NCBI GenBank assembly: GCA_018823415.1
Contig: JAHJIN010000451.1
Location: 1 to 47,434, forward strand
DNA from: Chloroflexota bacterium
GTDB taxonomy: Bacteria; Chloroflexota; JAHJIN01
DNA length: 47,434 nucleotides
Direction of reading: 5' to 3'
In this document: one piece after another, positions 24,882 to 33,771 of the stretch
Numbering within the stretch: position 1 is the first letter of the stretch
Layout: the number at the start of each line of letters is the position of its first letter
Made by a program: the position numbers and the translations under genes
Notes under the pieces: model-generated
Databases searched by the model: none
Told to the model about the DNA's origin: nothing
The model's input: the letters and a program-made list of their open reading frames with translations, nothing else

Positions 24882-27559
24882 TACCACGTGGTCTGCAAGC
24901 ATTGGTCATCGACGATGTGCCCGAGGTCGTGCTGCTCTGCGCCGAGATCCTCAAGGCCGAAGGATTCCAGGTGCACGGCGTATACCGGGCCTTGGACGCG
25001 CTGGACTGGGCCATCGAGCATCCCGTGGACCTGGTGCTCACCGACATCCGCCTGCCGGACATGAACGGGCTGGACCTGGTGCAGCGCCTCCGTGAGCAAA
25101 AGCCAGATGTGACCGTGATCGTCATGACTGGCTTTGGCACCATGGAAAACGCGGTACGGGCCTTGCGCCTGGGCACCCAGGGTTTTGTCCTCAAGCCCTT
25201 TACGCCTGACGAACTCGTCACCGTGGTGCGAGACGTCCTGGAAAAACAACAGGCCCAGCGGGAGACCCTGCGTCTGCGCGCGTGGTTGCCCCTGTTGAGC
25301 ATGAACCAGATCCTGGTGACAGAAACCGACCTGTCGCGTCTGGGCGAGTTGACGGTGGACCTGGTGGCGCGCGAGGGGCAGGCCGACCTGACCCTGCTCT
25401 TGCTCATCGATCCAGATGCCCAGGAACTACGCGTCCAGGCTGCGCGGGGCCTGGACCCCGAGGCTGCGGTCCGGTTGCGCATCCCGGTGGGCCAGGGACT
25501 CCTGGGACAAATGGTCGCACCTGACGCACGTACCAGTGCCCTCGTCGATGGCAGCGTGGCGGCGTTGCCCGGCGTTGACGAACTCGAGTCGGTGTTGCTG
25601 TTGCCTTTGCGCGTGACTGGCATGCCCATCGGCGTCCTGGTCATTGGCAAAGGGGCCACGCGGCAGCCCTTTCAAGCCAATGATGTCGAGTTTTTCACCT
25701 TGCTGGGCGGCCAGGTCGCCAGTGCTGTCGAGAACGTGCGGCTCTATGAGGCGGCCCGCAAACGGGCGCAAGAGCTAGCCACCCTTAACGACATCAGCCA
25801 GATGCTGTCTTCAGTGCTGGGCCTGGAAGCGGTCCTGCGCCGCATCACCGAGGCTATCGAATCGACCTTGCAGGTGGACCATGTCTCATTGTTTCTTTTG
25901 GACGAACTGGCCCCAGAGCCCGCGGTTTCCATCACGGTGCGGAAACCAAGTCGCCCTCCGCACATGCCGGGAGAACGCGCGATTGCCCGGTGGGTGGCGC
26001 AACACCAGCAGGCGACCCTGATAAACGACGTGCGCCAGGACGCCCGCTTCAGCGCCGAACTCGACGAGACGACGGGTGGCGCAATTCGGTCGATCCTGGT
26101 CGTGCCCCTGCGTGGGCGCGAGCGCCTGGTGGGAGTGCTTGCGGCCGTGAACAAACAACTGGACGACTTTACCGACAAGGATCGCGCCTTGCTGGAAAGC
26201 GTCGCCACGCCAGTGGCCATCGCCATTGAAAACGCGCGCCTGTTCGAAAAGCTGCAAATCGCCAACCAGGAACTGGTGTCTGCCAAAGAATTCAGCGAGC
26301 GCATCCTGGAAAGTATCCCCAATGGATTGCTCGTGGTCGATGCTCAAGGCCTCATCCTGTCGTTCAATCAAGCCGCTGCGATGCTCACTGGCTATAGCGA
26401 AGTAGAGGTGGTAGGGATGCAGGTGTCCGATCTGCTGGATGCGCCACCAGACCAGCCGGCTACCTTTGAGCTGGCGTTGCAGGCTGAATCTTCTATCACC
26501 CGGACCTCGGCCATGCTGTGTCACCGCGATGGGACGCGCATTCCCGTGCAGATTCGCGCTTCAGCACTGCGAGATGATAGCGGCCAGGTTTCGGGGGCGG
26601 TAGGCATCCTCACCGATCAGCGCGCGGTCAAGGCCCTGGAGGAGGAACGGCGCCGGCTGGACCGGCTGGCCCTGCTAGGCGAGATCTCGGCGGTGGTGGC
26701 GCACGAGATTCGCAATCCCATCGCCACCATCAGTACCGGCATTTCGCTGTTGGCCAGCCAGCCGCCCGGGCCAGAAAAGCAGCAATTCGCCAGCATGATG
26801 CTGACCGAGATTCGGCGTGTGAACCGGATCATCGAAGACATCTTGTTGGTGGCGCGCCGGCCGCAGCTCAAGCTCCATCCCTGCGACCCGGTCGAGATCG
26901 TGGAGGAATCGTTAGCCCGGCACCAAGATGCGATCCGCAAGCAAGAGGTATCTATACGCTGGCTTGTCCCTCCCCAGGTGCCTTCGATCATGGTCGACAG
27001 CATGCGCGTGGGCCAGGTGATCGACAACCTCATTGCCAACGCGCTGGACGCCATGTCCAAGGTGGATGGACACTATATCACCGTGGGGTGTTCGGTCCAC
27101 GACCTGCCCGACAGCGAGTGCGATTCTCGCTTTGTGCAGATCGCCATTTCGGACACGGGCGGGGGCATCCCCCTCGAGTCGCTGGCCCAGATCTTTGAGC
27201 CGTTCTTTACGACCAAGACCCGGGGCACCGGTCTGGGCCTGGCTATCGCCCGGCGCGTGGTCGAAGAGCACGGCGGCGTGATCCAGGCCTATACGCAGCC
27301 CGGCGTGGCGTCTACGTTTGTGATTCGCCTGTGGGAGCATGGTCCCCAACCGTGCTGGCAGATTCGCGATTGCCCGGTTGCCAAGCGCGACATTTGCCCG
27401 GCTTACCCGGGAAGCATGGGGTTTAGTTGCTGGACCCTGACCGAATCGACCAGGTGCCAGGACTGCGAGGTCTATCGCCGGCAGCAGTTCTTGACCGAGC
27501 GGTTGAGCGGGGTGGGGGAAACGTTACCTTCCAGGGATGCGTCGGGCCGCGTCATGTGA
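24878..27559 (+). CDS. Hybrid sensor histidine kinase: receiver-GAF-GAF-PAS-HisKA-HATPase with C-terminal Cys cluster
   Basis: 893-aa cytoplasmic signalling protein. An N-terminal receiver (D56 in LVLTDIRLPDMNG, K106 in FVLKPF) is followed by two GAF domains (about 150-290 and 300-460), a PAS domain (about 470-585), HisKA with H609 in VVAHEIRNPIATI (NtrB-like), and HATPase (VIDNLIANALDAM, DTGGGIP, FEPFFTTKTRGTGLGLAIA). The last 70 residues hold six cysteines: C826, C832, C840, C851, C860 and C863. They form the pattern CWxxxxC..CPAY..CW..CxxC, which resembles cysteine clusters attached to other redox or metal sensors. No output regulator is adjacent. Coupled to the HAD gene by ATGA. Confidence 0.92.
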   Translation: MIPRGLQALVIDDVPEVVLLCAEILKAEGFQVHGVYRALDALDWAIEHPVDLVLTDIRLPDMNGLDLVQRLREQKPDVTVIVMTGFGTMENAVRALRLGTQGFVLKPFTPDELVTVVRDVLEKQQAQRETLRLRAWLPLLSMNQILVTETDLSRLGELTVDLVAREGQADLTLLLLIDPDAQELRVQAARGLDPEAAVRLRIPVGQGLLGQMVAPDARTSALVDGSVAALPGVDELESVLLLPLRVTGMPIGVLVIGKGATRQPFQANDVEFFTLLGGQVASAVENVRLYEAARKRAQELATLNDISQMLSSVLGLEAVLRRITEAIESTLQVDHVSLFLLDELAPEPAVSITVRKPSRPPHMPGERAIARWVAQHQQATLINDVRQDARFSAELDETTGGAIRSILVVPLRGRERLVGVLAAVNKQLDDFTDKDRALLESVATPVAIAIENARLFEKLQIANQELVSAKEFSERILESIPNGLLVVDAQGLILSFNQAAAMLTGYSEVEVVGMQVSDLLDAPPDQPATFELALQAESSITRTSAMLCHRDGTRIPVQIRASALRDDSGQVSGAVGILTDQRAVKALEEERRRLDRLALLGEISAVVAHEIRNPIATISTGISLLASQPPGPEKQQFASMMLTEIRRVNRIIEDILLVARRPQLKLHPCDPVEIVEESLARHQDAIRKQEVSIRWLVPPQVPSIMVDSMRVGQVIDNLIANALDAMSKVDGHYITVGCSVHDLPDSECDSRFVQIAISDTGGGIPLESLAQIFEPFFTTKTRGTGLGLAIARRVVEEHGGVIQAYTQPGVASTFVIRLWEHGPQPCWQIRDCPVAKRDICPAYPGSMGFSCWTLTESTRCQDCEVYRRQQFLTERLSGVGETLPSRDASGRVM

Positions 27560-27564
27560 GCAAA

Positions 27565-28095
27565 TCAGCGGGCAGGCGCGAGTTGCTGGCGGTATCGAGC
27601 GCGGATCTCGTGCATGATGGCGCGATAATCTGCCGTGGCATAATCGGGATAGGTCCAGGGCCACGGCTGCCAGCCGCCATCGCGATAACCCAGCGTGATC
27701 TCGCCATAGATGCCCTGGCCCAGATACAGGCGATGGCTGTGGTCTTTGGTGGTCGCCAGCACCAGTTTGCCCAGCGAGACATAGCCCGGGTCCAGGTTGA
27801 TGGGTCGCCGCCCATCGACGGCCCACGCCAGTTCCAGTTCGTTGGTGTGGCGTTTGATGGCGGGCAAGGCATCCGGTGCGATGAGCCGATCAAAGGCCAC
27901 AAAGCGCCGCCAGATGGGGGTGCCCAGCTCGGCGTCATAGTATGTGGTCTGGTCGAACGGCAACGTCTCGCTCTCGTAATCCGTGGGGCCATAGGCCGCG
28001 CATAGGGCCTGGCGGGCCGCGTCGAACAGGGCCGGCCGGGCCGTGAGCATCCCCACGATGAGCATGACCGGCTGTGGTTCTTTGATGGCACCCAT
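27565..28095 (-). CDS. DUF4416 family protein
   Basis: 176-aa conserved protein of unknown function. Recognisable family segments are INLDPGYVSLGKLVLATTKD near residues 98-117, then HRLYLGQGIYGEITLGYRDG and WPWTYPDYATADYR. The conserved His, Asp and aromatic residues suggest an enzyme or ligand-binding fold, but no reaction is known. Ribosome site AGGAGG precedes ATG 28095. It lies directly downstream of the HI0933-like flavoprotein gene and converges on the sensor kinase gene with 5 bp between. Confidence 0.88.
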   Translation of the reverse strand: MGAIKEPQPVMLIVGMLTARPALFDAARQALCAAYGPTDYESETLPFDQTTYYDAELGTPIWRRFVAFDRLIAPDALPAIKRHTNELELAWAVDGRRPINLDPGYVSLGKLVLATTKDHSHRLYLGQGIYGEITLGYRDGGWQPWPWTYPDYATADYRAIMHEIRARYRQQLAPAR

Positions 28096-28104
28096 TGCTG
28101 CCTC

Positions 28105-29391
28105 CTAAAGCACATATTCGGCCGCGGCCTGGCCGGCCACATAGCCGGTGCTAAAGGCCGCCTGCAAGTTGTATCCCCCGGTGGGGCCGTCCAGGTCCAG
28201 CACCTCACCGGCAAAGAACAGGCCCGGCACGCGCCGTGACATGAGCGTGCGCGGGTCGACCTCGTCCAGGGCCACGCCGCCGGCGGTGACGATGGCCTCG
28301 GCCAGCGGACGCGGACGGGTGACACGCAGGCGAAAATCCATCAACTCGCGGCACACGTCGGCCCGCTGCTGGGCCGTGATCTGGTGCCCCACCCGGTCCG
28401 CCGGGATGCCAGTGCGGGCGATGAACACGTCGATGAGCTTGCGCGGCAACAGGCCGCTGAGGATGTTGTGATAGGCCCGCCTGCCCAGAGCCGCCAGGTC
28501 GCGTTGGAGCCGGCGGTCGAGTTGGTCGGGCGTGAGGGCCGGCTTGAGGTTGATGCTCAGGACTACCGTGTCGCCGGCGCGCAGCGCGTCGCCCACCGCC
28601 CGGCTCATGGTGAGGATGATGGGGCCAGAGACGCCGAAATGCGTGAACAGCATCTCGCCAAACTCGCTGGCGATGGGGGTGGCAACGCCGGCGGCAGTGA
28701 CGCGGAGGGCGGTGGCACGCACGTGGCGCAGCGAGAGGCCCTGGAGCTGCCGAGCCTCGTCGCCGGCCGTTTCCAGGGGCACCAGGGCCGGGCGCAGCGG
28801 GACCACAGTGTGCCCCGCGGCCCGAGCCAGGGCCACGCCATCGCCGGTGGAGCCGGTGCCCGGGTACGATGCCCCGCCTACTGCCACGACCACGGCCCCG
28901 GCCGGTTCGGGGCCATCGGCCGTTTGCACGCCGGCCACGCACCCGTCTTGCACCAGCACGCGCTCCACCGGGCAGCGCGTGCGCACCTGCACGCCGCCGC
29001 GCCGGGCATAGTCTACCAGCGCTTCGGCTATGTCTGGGGCATGCTGCGAGGAGGGAAAGACCCGGCCACCGCGTTCCGTCACCGTGTCTATGCCCAATTC
29101 TTGCAGCAGGGCCAGCAGGTCATCGCGGAAAAAGCGAGTACACGCACCATAGAGAAACCGGCCCGCCGGCCCAAAGGCCGCCACAAAGTCCGTGAGGGAA
29201 TCTGTGGTGGTGATGTTGCCCCGGCCCTTGCCACTGATGCGCAGCTTGTTACCCAAGCGCGGGGTCTTTTCCAGGAGCAGCACGTCCGCGCCACGCTCGG
29301 CGGCGCCACACTCGGCGGCGCCACGCTCGGCGGCCCGGCCAGCAGCCAACAGCCCGGCGGCTCCACCCCCCACCACGACCACCCGGCTCAT
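28105..29391 (-). CDS. HI0933/YhiN-type NAD(P)/FAD-dependent oxidoreductase
   Basis: 428-aa flavoprotein of the HI0933 family (Rossmann FAD domain plus inserted domain, physiological substrate unknown). The FAD motif VVVGGGAAGLLAAGRAAERG opens the protein and is followed by LLLEKTPRLGNKLRISGKGR, the second family signature. Further on come VVAVGGASYPGTGSTGDG and, at the end, GLFFAGEVLDLDGPTGGYN (second FAD signature). The helix after the glycine loop is lengthened by about 10 residues through a triplicated 15-bp unit (29291-29335). The start ATG 29391 follows the FemAB stop by 2 bp. Confidence 0.93.
   Translation of the reverse strand: MSRVVVVGGGAAGLLAAGRAAERGAAECGAAERGADVLLLEKTPRLGNKLRISGKGRGNITTTDSLTDFVAAFGPAGRFLYGACTRFFRDDLLALLQELGIDTVTERGGRVFPSSQHAPDIAEALVDYARRGGVQVRTRCPVERVLVQDGCVAGVQTADGPEPAGAVVVAVGGASYPGTGSTGDGVALARAAGHTVVPLRPALVPLETAGDEARQLQGLSLRHVRATALRVTAAGVATPIASEFGEMLFTHFGVSGPIILTMSRAVGDALRAGDTVVLSINLKPALTPDQLDRRLQRDLAALGRRAYHNILSGLLPRKLIDVFIARTGIPADRVGHQITAQQRADVCRELMDFRLRVTRPRPLAEAIVTAGGVALDEVDPRTLMSRRVPGLFFAGEVLDLDGPTGGYNLQAAFSTGYVAGQAAAEYVL
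29291..29335 (-). repeat. 15-bp triplication within the Rossmann helix of the HI0933-like gene
   Basis: Units 29291-29305, 29306-29320 and 29321-29335 share CCACGCTCGGCGGCG (one has A for G, the last ends C). On the coding strand each gives G-A-A-E-(R/C), so the tract is in frame and extends helix 1 of the dinucleotide fold. Confidence 0.85.
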
Positions 29392-29393
29392 GG

Positions 29394-30497
29394 TTAGCCG
29401 CCAGCCCGTTGCAGCCGGGTCAGGGCCACGTTCCAGAGGCGATACAGGGGCCGCGATAGCACCAGGTCGAACGCGCCGATGTGGCGCGTGTTGTGGCCGC
29501 CAAAGCCACGCTTGAAGCGGTATACTCCCCACAGACCGTCGTTACGCTGCGCGAATTGGGCTTCCAGGGACTCGTCATCCTGGTCGGGGATGCCCCACAG
29601 GTCGTAGGTGTGACAGCCCTGCGATCTGGCCCGGCGCATGGCTTCCCATTGCAGCAAATAGTTGGGCATGCGCTCCCGGTGCTGGTTAGAAGACGCGCCA
29701 TAGAGATAGGTGGCGACGCGGCCAAAGACACTGACCATGATGCCGGCCAGCAGGTCGCCCTGGTAATAGGCCAAAAAGAGCTTGACGGCACGCGCCGGGG
29801 CCAGGCAATCCCACACATCCTGGTAATAGTCCAGTGAATGGATGCCAAACCGGTTGCGCTCGGCCGTCTCGGCCATGATGGCGTACCAATCGGGAATGGC
29901 GGCGGCGGTCCCTTCCCACACCTCCACCTCTTTGCGCCCGGCCAGGCGAATGTTGTAGCGCGTCTTGGTGTTCATGGCCTCCAGGATCGCGTTCTCGCCG
30001 GGCGACAGGTCCACCAGGATCGTGCGTTGAGGTTGGATGGTCTGAGGGGTGAGGATGAGCTTGTTGTCGAGCAGGGTTTGCATCGCGCCGGGTCCATCCA
30101 GCCACGGCGGCTCGAGGCGAAGGAACACCGCACGCTCGGCCCGCGCCCGCTCGGCCAGGGCCGCCAGCAGGGTGGTGAATCGAGGCGCGAACTGGGAAGC
30201 GTCGTCTGGCGCGACCAATGGGCCGTGCGGCACATAGGCCATGCTCAAAAGGCCCCCGGGCAGCGTGCGCACCAGCATCTGGGCCGCAGCCACGGCCGCG
30301 GGTGTGGCCGCGGTCGTGGTTGCGGTTGCAGATTCGCCGTTCGCCATCAGCGCCAGCCGGATGGGCCGCCAGCCATAGCGGCCCTTGAGCTCGCCCCAGG
30401 CGTGGGATTGCAAGAGGTTGGCACCGGGCAACGCAGCCACAATCTCGTTCCACCGCGCCGCGCTCTGGATTTCGTGAATCTCGGGTGGTGTGATCAT
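29394..30497 (-). CDS. FemAB/GNAT-type aminoacyl transferase (peptidoglycan bridge family)
   Basis: 367-aa protein of the FemAB/FemX family, which uses aminoacyl-tRNA to add residues to lipid II or related acceptors; other branches act on lipids or polysaccharides. Seen: NLLQSHAWGELKGRYGW near residue 28, the paired GNAT-like domains with NTKTRYNIRLAGRKEVEV, YYQGDLLAGIMV, LYGASSNQHRERMPNYLLQW and the terminal YDLWGIPDQ and GLWGVYRFKRGFGG. No signal peptide. Start ATG 30497 has no ribosome site but lies 7 nt after an extended -10 TATAAT. It is the first gene of the operon with the flavoprotein and DUF4416. Confidence 0.88.
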   Translation of the reverse strand: MITPPEIHEIQSAARWNEIVAALPGANLLQSHAWGELKGRYGWRPIRLALMANGESATATTTAATPAAVAAAQMLVRTLPGGLLSMAYVPHGPLVAPDDASQFAPRFTTLLAALAERARAERAVFLRLEPPWLDGPGAMQTLLDNKLILTPQTIQPQRTILVDLSPGENAILEAMNTKTRYNIRLAGRKEVEVWEGTAAAIPDWYAIMAETAERNRFGIHSLDYYQDVWDCLAPARAVKLFLAYYQGDLLAGIMVSVFGRVATYLYGASSNQHRERMPNYLLQWEAMRRARSQGCHTYDLWGIPDQDDESLEAQFAQRNDGLWGVYRFKRGFGGHNTRHIGAFDLVLSRPLYRLWNVALTRLQRAGG

Positions 30498-30504
30498 GAC
30501 CCCA

Positions 30505-30510
30505 ATTATA
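30505..30510 (-). promoter_or_regulatory. Extended -10 box of the femAB-like gene, predicted leaderless
   Basis: Minus strand TGCTATAAT; 7 nt (30498-30504) separate it from ATG 30497. No clear -35 box. Confidence 0.6.
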
Positions 30511-30534
30511 GCACAGATACGAGCGTTTGGGGAC

Positions 30535-30563
30535 TGGACGCCGGCGCGCGGATTTGCTACAAT
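30535..30563 (+). promoter_or_regulatory. Promoter for the small lipoprotein gene
   Basis: TGGACG (30535-30540), a 17-bp spacer and TACAAT (30558-30563) preceded by TGC (extended -10). It faces away from the femAB promoter and gives a leader of about 70 nt before ATG 30641. Confidence 0.6.
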
Positions 30564-30640
30564 AGCCAAGACCGTAGGACACGCCCGGCGTGCCACGACT
30601 ATAAGAAATGGCCCAATCCGGTGGAGAAGGGAGAAACTCG

Positions 30641-31138
30641 ATGTTCAAGCGAGGTAGCCGACTGTTGTTTGTGGTGGGGTTGCTGATCCTGGTGGGAGCG
30701 TGCCAGATCCCACTCCCCGGCCCGGCCGGCCCGGGCGACCAAAAGGCCGCCGAACAGGCGCTCGCCGCGTACCTGAGCGGTGAGTTTATCGACGATGAGC
30801 AGCCGCATTATGTGACGTGGGTGGCAGCGCCGATCGGGGATGAGCTGAGGCCGCTGGAAGCACTGGACGTGCGGGGAGCGTACAAGTGCGAGGCCGGTGT
30901 GTGCATGGTGGTGCCCCTGGACGAGCCGGCCCAGATGCTCAAGGCCGAAAGCGGCCGGCCCTGGCAGTATAGCTACTATACCTTTGCCATCCTCAGCCTG
31001 AATGCCACGGGCGACCGGGCCACCATTCGCCTGGACCAGATGCATGGGCCACTGGCCGGCCTGGGCGAAGAGATCGTGCTGGTGAAGCGGAACGGCCAGT
31101 GGCAGGTGGAATCGCGCCAGGGGTTGTGGATCTCGTAA
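30641..31138 (+). CDS. Uncharacterised lipoprotein
   Basis: 165-aa protein with a lipoprotein signal peptide: basic start (MFKRGSR), hydrophobic core and lipobox LVGAC, giving a lipidated cysteine at residue 21. The mature part (AAEQALAAYLSGEFIDDEQ and later GDRATIRLDQMHGPLAGLGE) resembles small cystatin/NTF2-like extracytoplasmic domains, but I do not recognise a named family. Ribosome site GAAGGGAG precedes ATG 30641. It stands alone on the plus strand and converges on the nuclease gene with 4 bp between. Confidence 0.8.
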   Translation: MFKRGSRLLFVVGLLILVGACQIPLPGPAGPGDQKAAEQALAAYLSGEFIDDEQPHYVTWVAAPIGDELRPLEALDVRGAYKCEAGVCMVVPLDEPAQMLKAESGRPWQYSYYTFAILSLNATGDRATIRLDQMHGPLAGLGEEIVLVKRNGQWQVESRQGLWIS

Positions 31139-31142
31139 CGGG

Positions 31143-32234
31143 TCAGCCGGACTCGCGGAGCTTGGGCTGAACCGCATCCTGAGTCAGCCAGCCGTCCGGG
31201 CCGTTGACAGCGATGAGGACCCACCACTGGCTGTTGGCCCAGCCCAGGCGAGAGAGGGTGCCGGGCGTGCCCGGGGCCAGCTCGCGCACGACGGTGGCGC
31301 CGCCCGGCGCGTCGTACAGTTTGACCGGCCCGGCCGGGTCCGTCAGTACCTCCTGGTAGTTGTCGTACAGCACCGGCGCGTCAGGCGCGGTCACGGCCGG
31401 CTTGTCCCGGCTCAGGCTCTCGGCCGTGGTCCAGCCGGTAAAGCCCTTGACGGCCACCCAGTACCACCAGCGGGCCGATGCGGCATCCCAGTAGATGTCC
31501 TGGACATAGACTTCTTGACCGGCCGGCCAGGCGAACAGGACCTCACCCCGGTTCGCGTCGTCCAGGAGGGGCACGGTATCCTGGCCGGTGGGGCTGACCA
31601 GATAGACCGTCTCGTGTTCGAATTCTTGCTTGGCCGCCGGGGGCGTGGGCCGGGGACCCCACATGCCCAGACCGGCCTTCATGGCCGCCTTGCGCAGCGT
31701 GCGAAACTCGTCCTCGTACTTGAGGTCCGGGTCGTAAAAGGTCGCCGAGGCCAGACCGGACTTGACCATCTCGGCGTTGAGATGGACGTCGCCCTTCCAG
31801 ACGTGACGCAGGAGCCGGCCATAGTGGTCCATCTCGGAGATTTCCTTCTCCAAGATGACGGTATCGCCCACGCTCAACATAGATTTGAGATAATCCGTGG
31901 CCTCGTAGCCCAGCCAGTCTGCGCCGATCTCCGGGTGGTGGGTCTCGGGCGTGTCGATGCCCAGGAACCGGACGCGGTACTCGATGCTGTCAATGTCCAC
32001 CAGGATAGTGTCGCCGTCATCGATTTCCGTCACCAGGGCCTCGGTGCGAGAGCCGGGCTGGGCGGTCGGTGGCGGGGCTGCGGTAGGCCGAGTCGTTGGG
32101 GTGGGGGATGATGCCGGGATCGCAGTAGGCGCCGGCATCGGCGTGCTCGTCGGTATGCTTGGCGCCGTATCGCAGGCGACGAGCAGCAACGCCAGCACCA
32201 GGACCGCCGTCCACAGTCTCGTATGCTTGGTCAT
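31143..32234 (-). CDS. Secreted/lipid-anchored thermonuclease (SNase) with SH3-like repeats
   Basis: 363-aa exported nuclease. The signal ends in a lipobox-like LLLVAC (C21), followed by a Thr/Pro linker to about residue 63. The SNase domain (about 65-195) shows DGDTILVD, YRVRFLGIDTPE (catalytic Arg and Glu), HYGRLLRHVW (second catalytic Arg) and LNAEMVKSGLA. Two or three SH3-like modules follow (TTAESLS and TQDAVQP ends). It should cut extracellular DNA or RNA with Ca2+. The ribosome site GAGAGGA precedes ATG 32234. It lies 42 bp after the YGPPP lipoprotein gene on the same strand, but a link in function is not shown. Confidence 0.9.
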   Translation of the reverse strand: MTKHTRLWTAVLVLALLLVACDTAPSIPTSTPMPAPTAIPASSPTPTTRPTAAPPPTAQPGSRTEALVTEIDDGDTILVDIDSIEYRVRFLGIDTPETHHPEIGADWLGYEATDYLKSMLSVGDTVILEKEISEMDHYGRLLRHVWKGDVHLNAEMVKSGLASATFYDPDLKYEDEFRTLRKAAMKAGLGMWGPRPTPPAAKQEFEHETVYLVSPTGQDTVPLLDDANRGEVLFAWPAGQEVYVQDIYWDAASARWWYWVAVKGFTGWTTAESLSRDKPAVTAPDAPVLYDNYQEVLTDPAGPVKLYDAPGGATVVRELAPGTPGTLSRLGWANSQWWVLIAVNGPDGWLTQDAVQPKLRESG

Positions 32235-32276
32235 GTTCCTCTCCAGGACAGCACGGGCGAACCCGCGGATTCGCTC

Positions 32277-32579
32277 CTATTTGTTCCGATGCCGGCCCAT
32301 CCAGACGATGCCCACGGCGGCAAAGGCCACGATAGACAGCAGCCCCAGTAGCTCGCCGGGCAGGTCGGGCGCTGACCCCACCGGGGTCGGCGGTGGGCCA
32401 TACAGCACCATGGGCGTCATCGTCATGGGCGGCGGGCCGTATTCCGGGACTGGTGGGGGACCGTACATTACCAGTGGGATCGGGCAGCACCCACCCACCA
32501 GTATGCCAATGAGCCCCGAGCCAATCGCCCACCACCAGCGGCGCAGGGTCTCCTGTATCCTTTGCATCCTCTCGTCCAT
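32277..32579 (-). CDS. Small YGPPP-repeat lipoprotein, candidate substrate of the adjacent radical SAM enzyme
   Basis: 100-aa protein. An N-terminal charged helix (MDERMQRIQETLRR), a Trp-rich hydrophobic segment and a lipobox-like LVGGC (C31, followed by C32) are followed by a core with three YGPPP motifs at residues 39-43, 47-51 and 60-64. A C-terminal membrane helix (about 76-95) and a basic end (GRHRNK) complete it. The start ATG 32579 is chosen because GAGGAGG lies 5 nt upstream; ATG 32600 has no such site. It begins 31 bp after the radical SAM/SPASM gene. Small YGxP-repeat lipoproteins next to radical SAM/SPASM genes are known in other phyla (rSAM/lipoprotein systems); modification of this one is an inference. 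Confidence 0.75.
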   Translation of the reverse strand: MDERMQRIQETLRRWWWAIGSGLIGILVGGCCPIPLVMYGPPPVPEYGPPPMTMTPMVLYGPPPTPVGSAPDLPGELLGLLSIVAFAAVGIVWMGRHRNK

Positions 32580-32610
32580 GTTGGCCTCCTCGTTCGTCAT
32601 GCGTCAGGCG

Positions 32611-33711
32611 TCAAGCATCGTAGTTGGCATTTGACGATTCCAACGCGCGGACGGCGCATAGCATCGGCCGGCCGGCGTCCCAATCCCACAGGTGCATTCC
32701 ATTGCCCAGGCAAAAGGCCCAGTAGCGGCAATCGCCGCAGGTGTCGTTCTGCTTCCACTGGGGCTCGCGAAAGGCCTGGTAGCAGGTCTCCCATACCGAG
32801 ACGAAATCGTCCTGGCGAATGTTCCCCTGGGCCAGGTGTGGCGGGAGGTTGGGACACGCGCCGATGCCGCCGTCCGCCAGGAGCCCGGCCACGCTCACCC
32901 CGGCAAAGCAGAGGAACAGGCTGTCGCGCACGTCACCCTCGTAGGCCGGTCCCAGGAAGCATTCCTCGGCAAAGAGGGCCCGGGGGCGCCCCCCGGCGCG
33001 GCGTTTCTCGCGGACGAAATCCAGCACCCGGCGCAGGCCGGCCCCGTCCAGCAGGAGGCGCTGGTCCTCACGCGCGCGCCCGATGGGGCTGATGGTGAGG
33101 ACGCGCCACTCGTCCACGTCGGCCTGTGCGGCTTGCTCGTACATCGCCTCTAGTTGGTGGACGTTCCACTGGCCGATGCAGGTGGTGATCTGGGTGGTGT
33201 GCAGACCGGCCCCAGCATAGATGCGCGCAGCCGCCAGCGCCGGGCCGTGGGTCCCCGGGCCGCGCAGCCAGTCGTGGGTGTCCACCAGACCGTCCACGCT
33301 CACGGCGACGGTGCGCATGCCGGCGGTCACAGCTTGCCGGGCATTCGCCGGCGTGGTCAACTGGCCGTTGGTGACCATGCCCCAGGCAAAGCCCAGGCCG
33401 GCGGCATAGCCCAGCACGTCCAGCAGGTCGTCGCGCAGGAGCGGCTCGCCGCCGGTCACCGCCAGGGTGATGGCACTGGCGTCATAGGCCGCTGCCACCT
33501 GCGCGAGCACGGCCTTGACCTCGTCAGCCTGGAGATCGTCGGCGTCGGTCACAGCCGGGCTGCACAGGCTCCCGCAGTGGCGGCAGGCCAGGTTACAGCG
33601 CCGCGTCGTCTCCCAGAAGAGATACCGCAGGGGATGTTCGCGGCGCTCTTGTTCGCAGGCGCCTTGCCAGACGCGGAGTTGGCCGAGTTTGATGATGTTG
33701 CGAAGGCTCAT
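32611..33711 (-). CDS. Radical SAM/SPASM enzyme (rSAM-lipoprotein-system type)
   Basis: 366-aa radical SAM protein. The SAM [4Fe-4S] motif is C39-x3-C43-x2-C46 in RRCNLACRHC, followed by GSLC (C50). LRYLFWETTRRCN just before it matches the entry sequence of the radical SAM enzymes paired with small lipoproteins. SAM-binding motifs include TGGEPLLR and SVDG. The C-terminal SPASM-like region has CFAG, ACPNLPP and CGDCRYWAFCLGNG, which would hold one or two auxiliary clusters. Such enzymes usually modify peptides. The start may be ATG 33711 (used here) or ATG 33738; neither has a clear ribosome site. Followed by the YGPPP lipoprotein gene, preceded by an uncharacterised protein. Confidence 0.88.
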   Translation of the reverse strand: MSLRNIIKLGQLRVWQGACEQERREHPLRYLFWETTRRCNLACRHCGSLCSPAVTDADDLQADEVKAVLAQVAAAYDASAITLAVTGGEPLLRDDLLDVLGYAAGLGFAWGMVTNGQLTTPANARQAVTAGMRTVAVSVDGLVDTHDWLRGPGTHGPALAAARIYAGAGLHTTQITTCIGQWNVHQLEAMYEQAAQADVDEWRVLTISPIGRAREDQRLLLDGAGLRRVLDFVREKRRAGGRPRALFAEECFLGPAYEGDVRDSLFLCFAGVSVAGLLADGGIGACPNLPPHLAQGNIRQDDFVSVWETCYQAFREPQWKQNDTCGDCRYWAFCLGNGMHLWDWDAGRPMLCAVRALESSNANYDA

Positions 33712-33771
33712 GGTGATACGTAAAGTGTCAAACGTCATGGATGACGTGTGAAGAATGATAGGCAGCGGATC

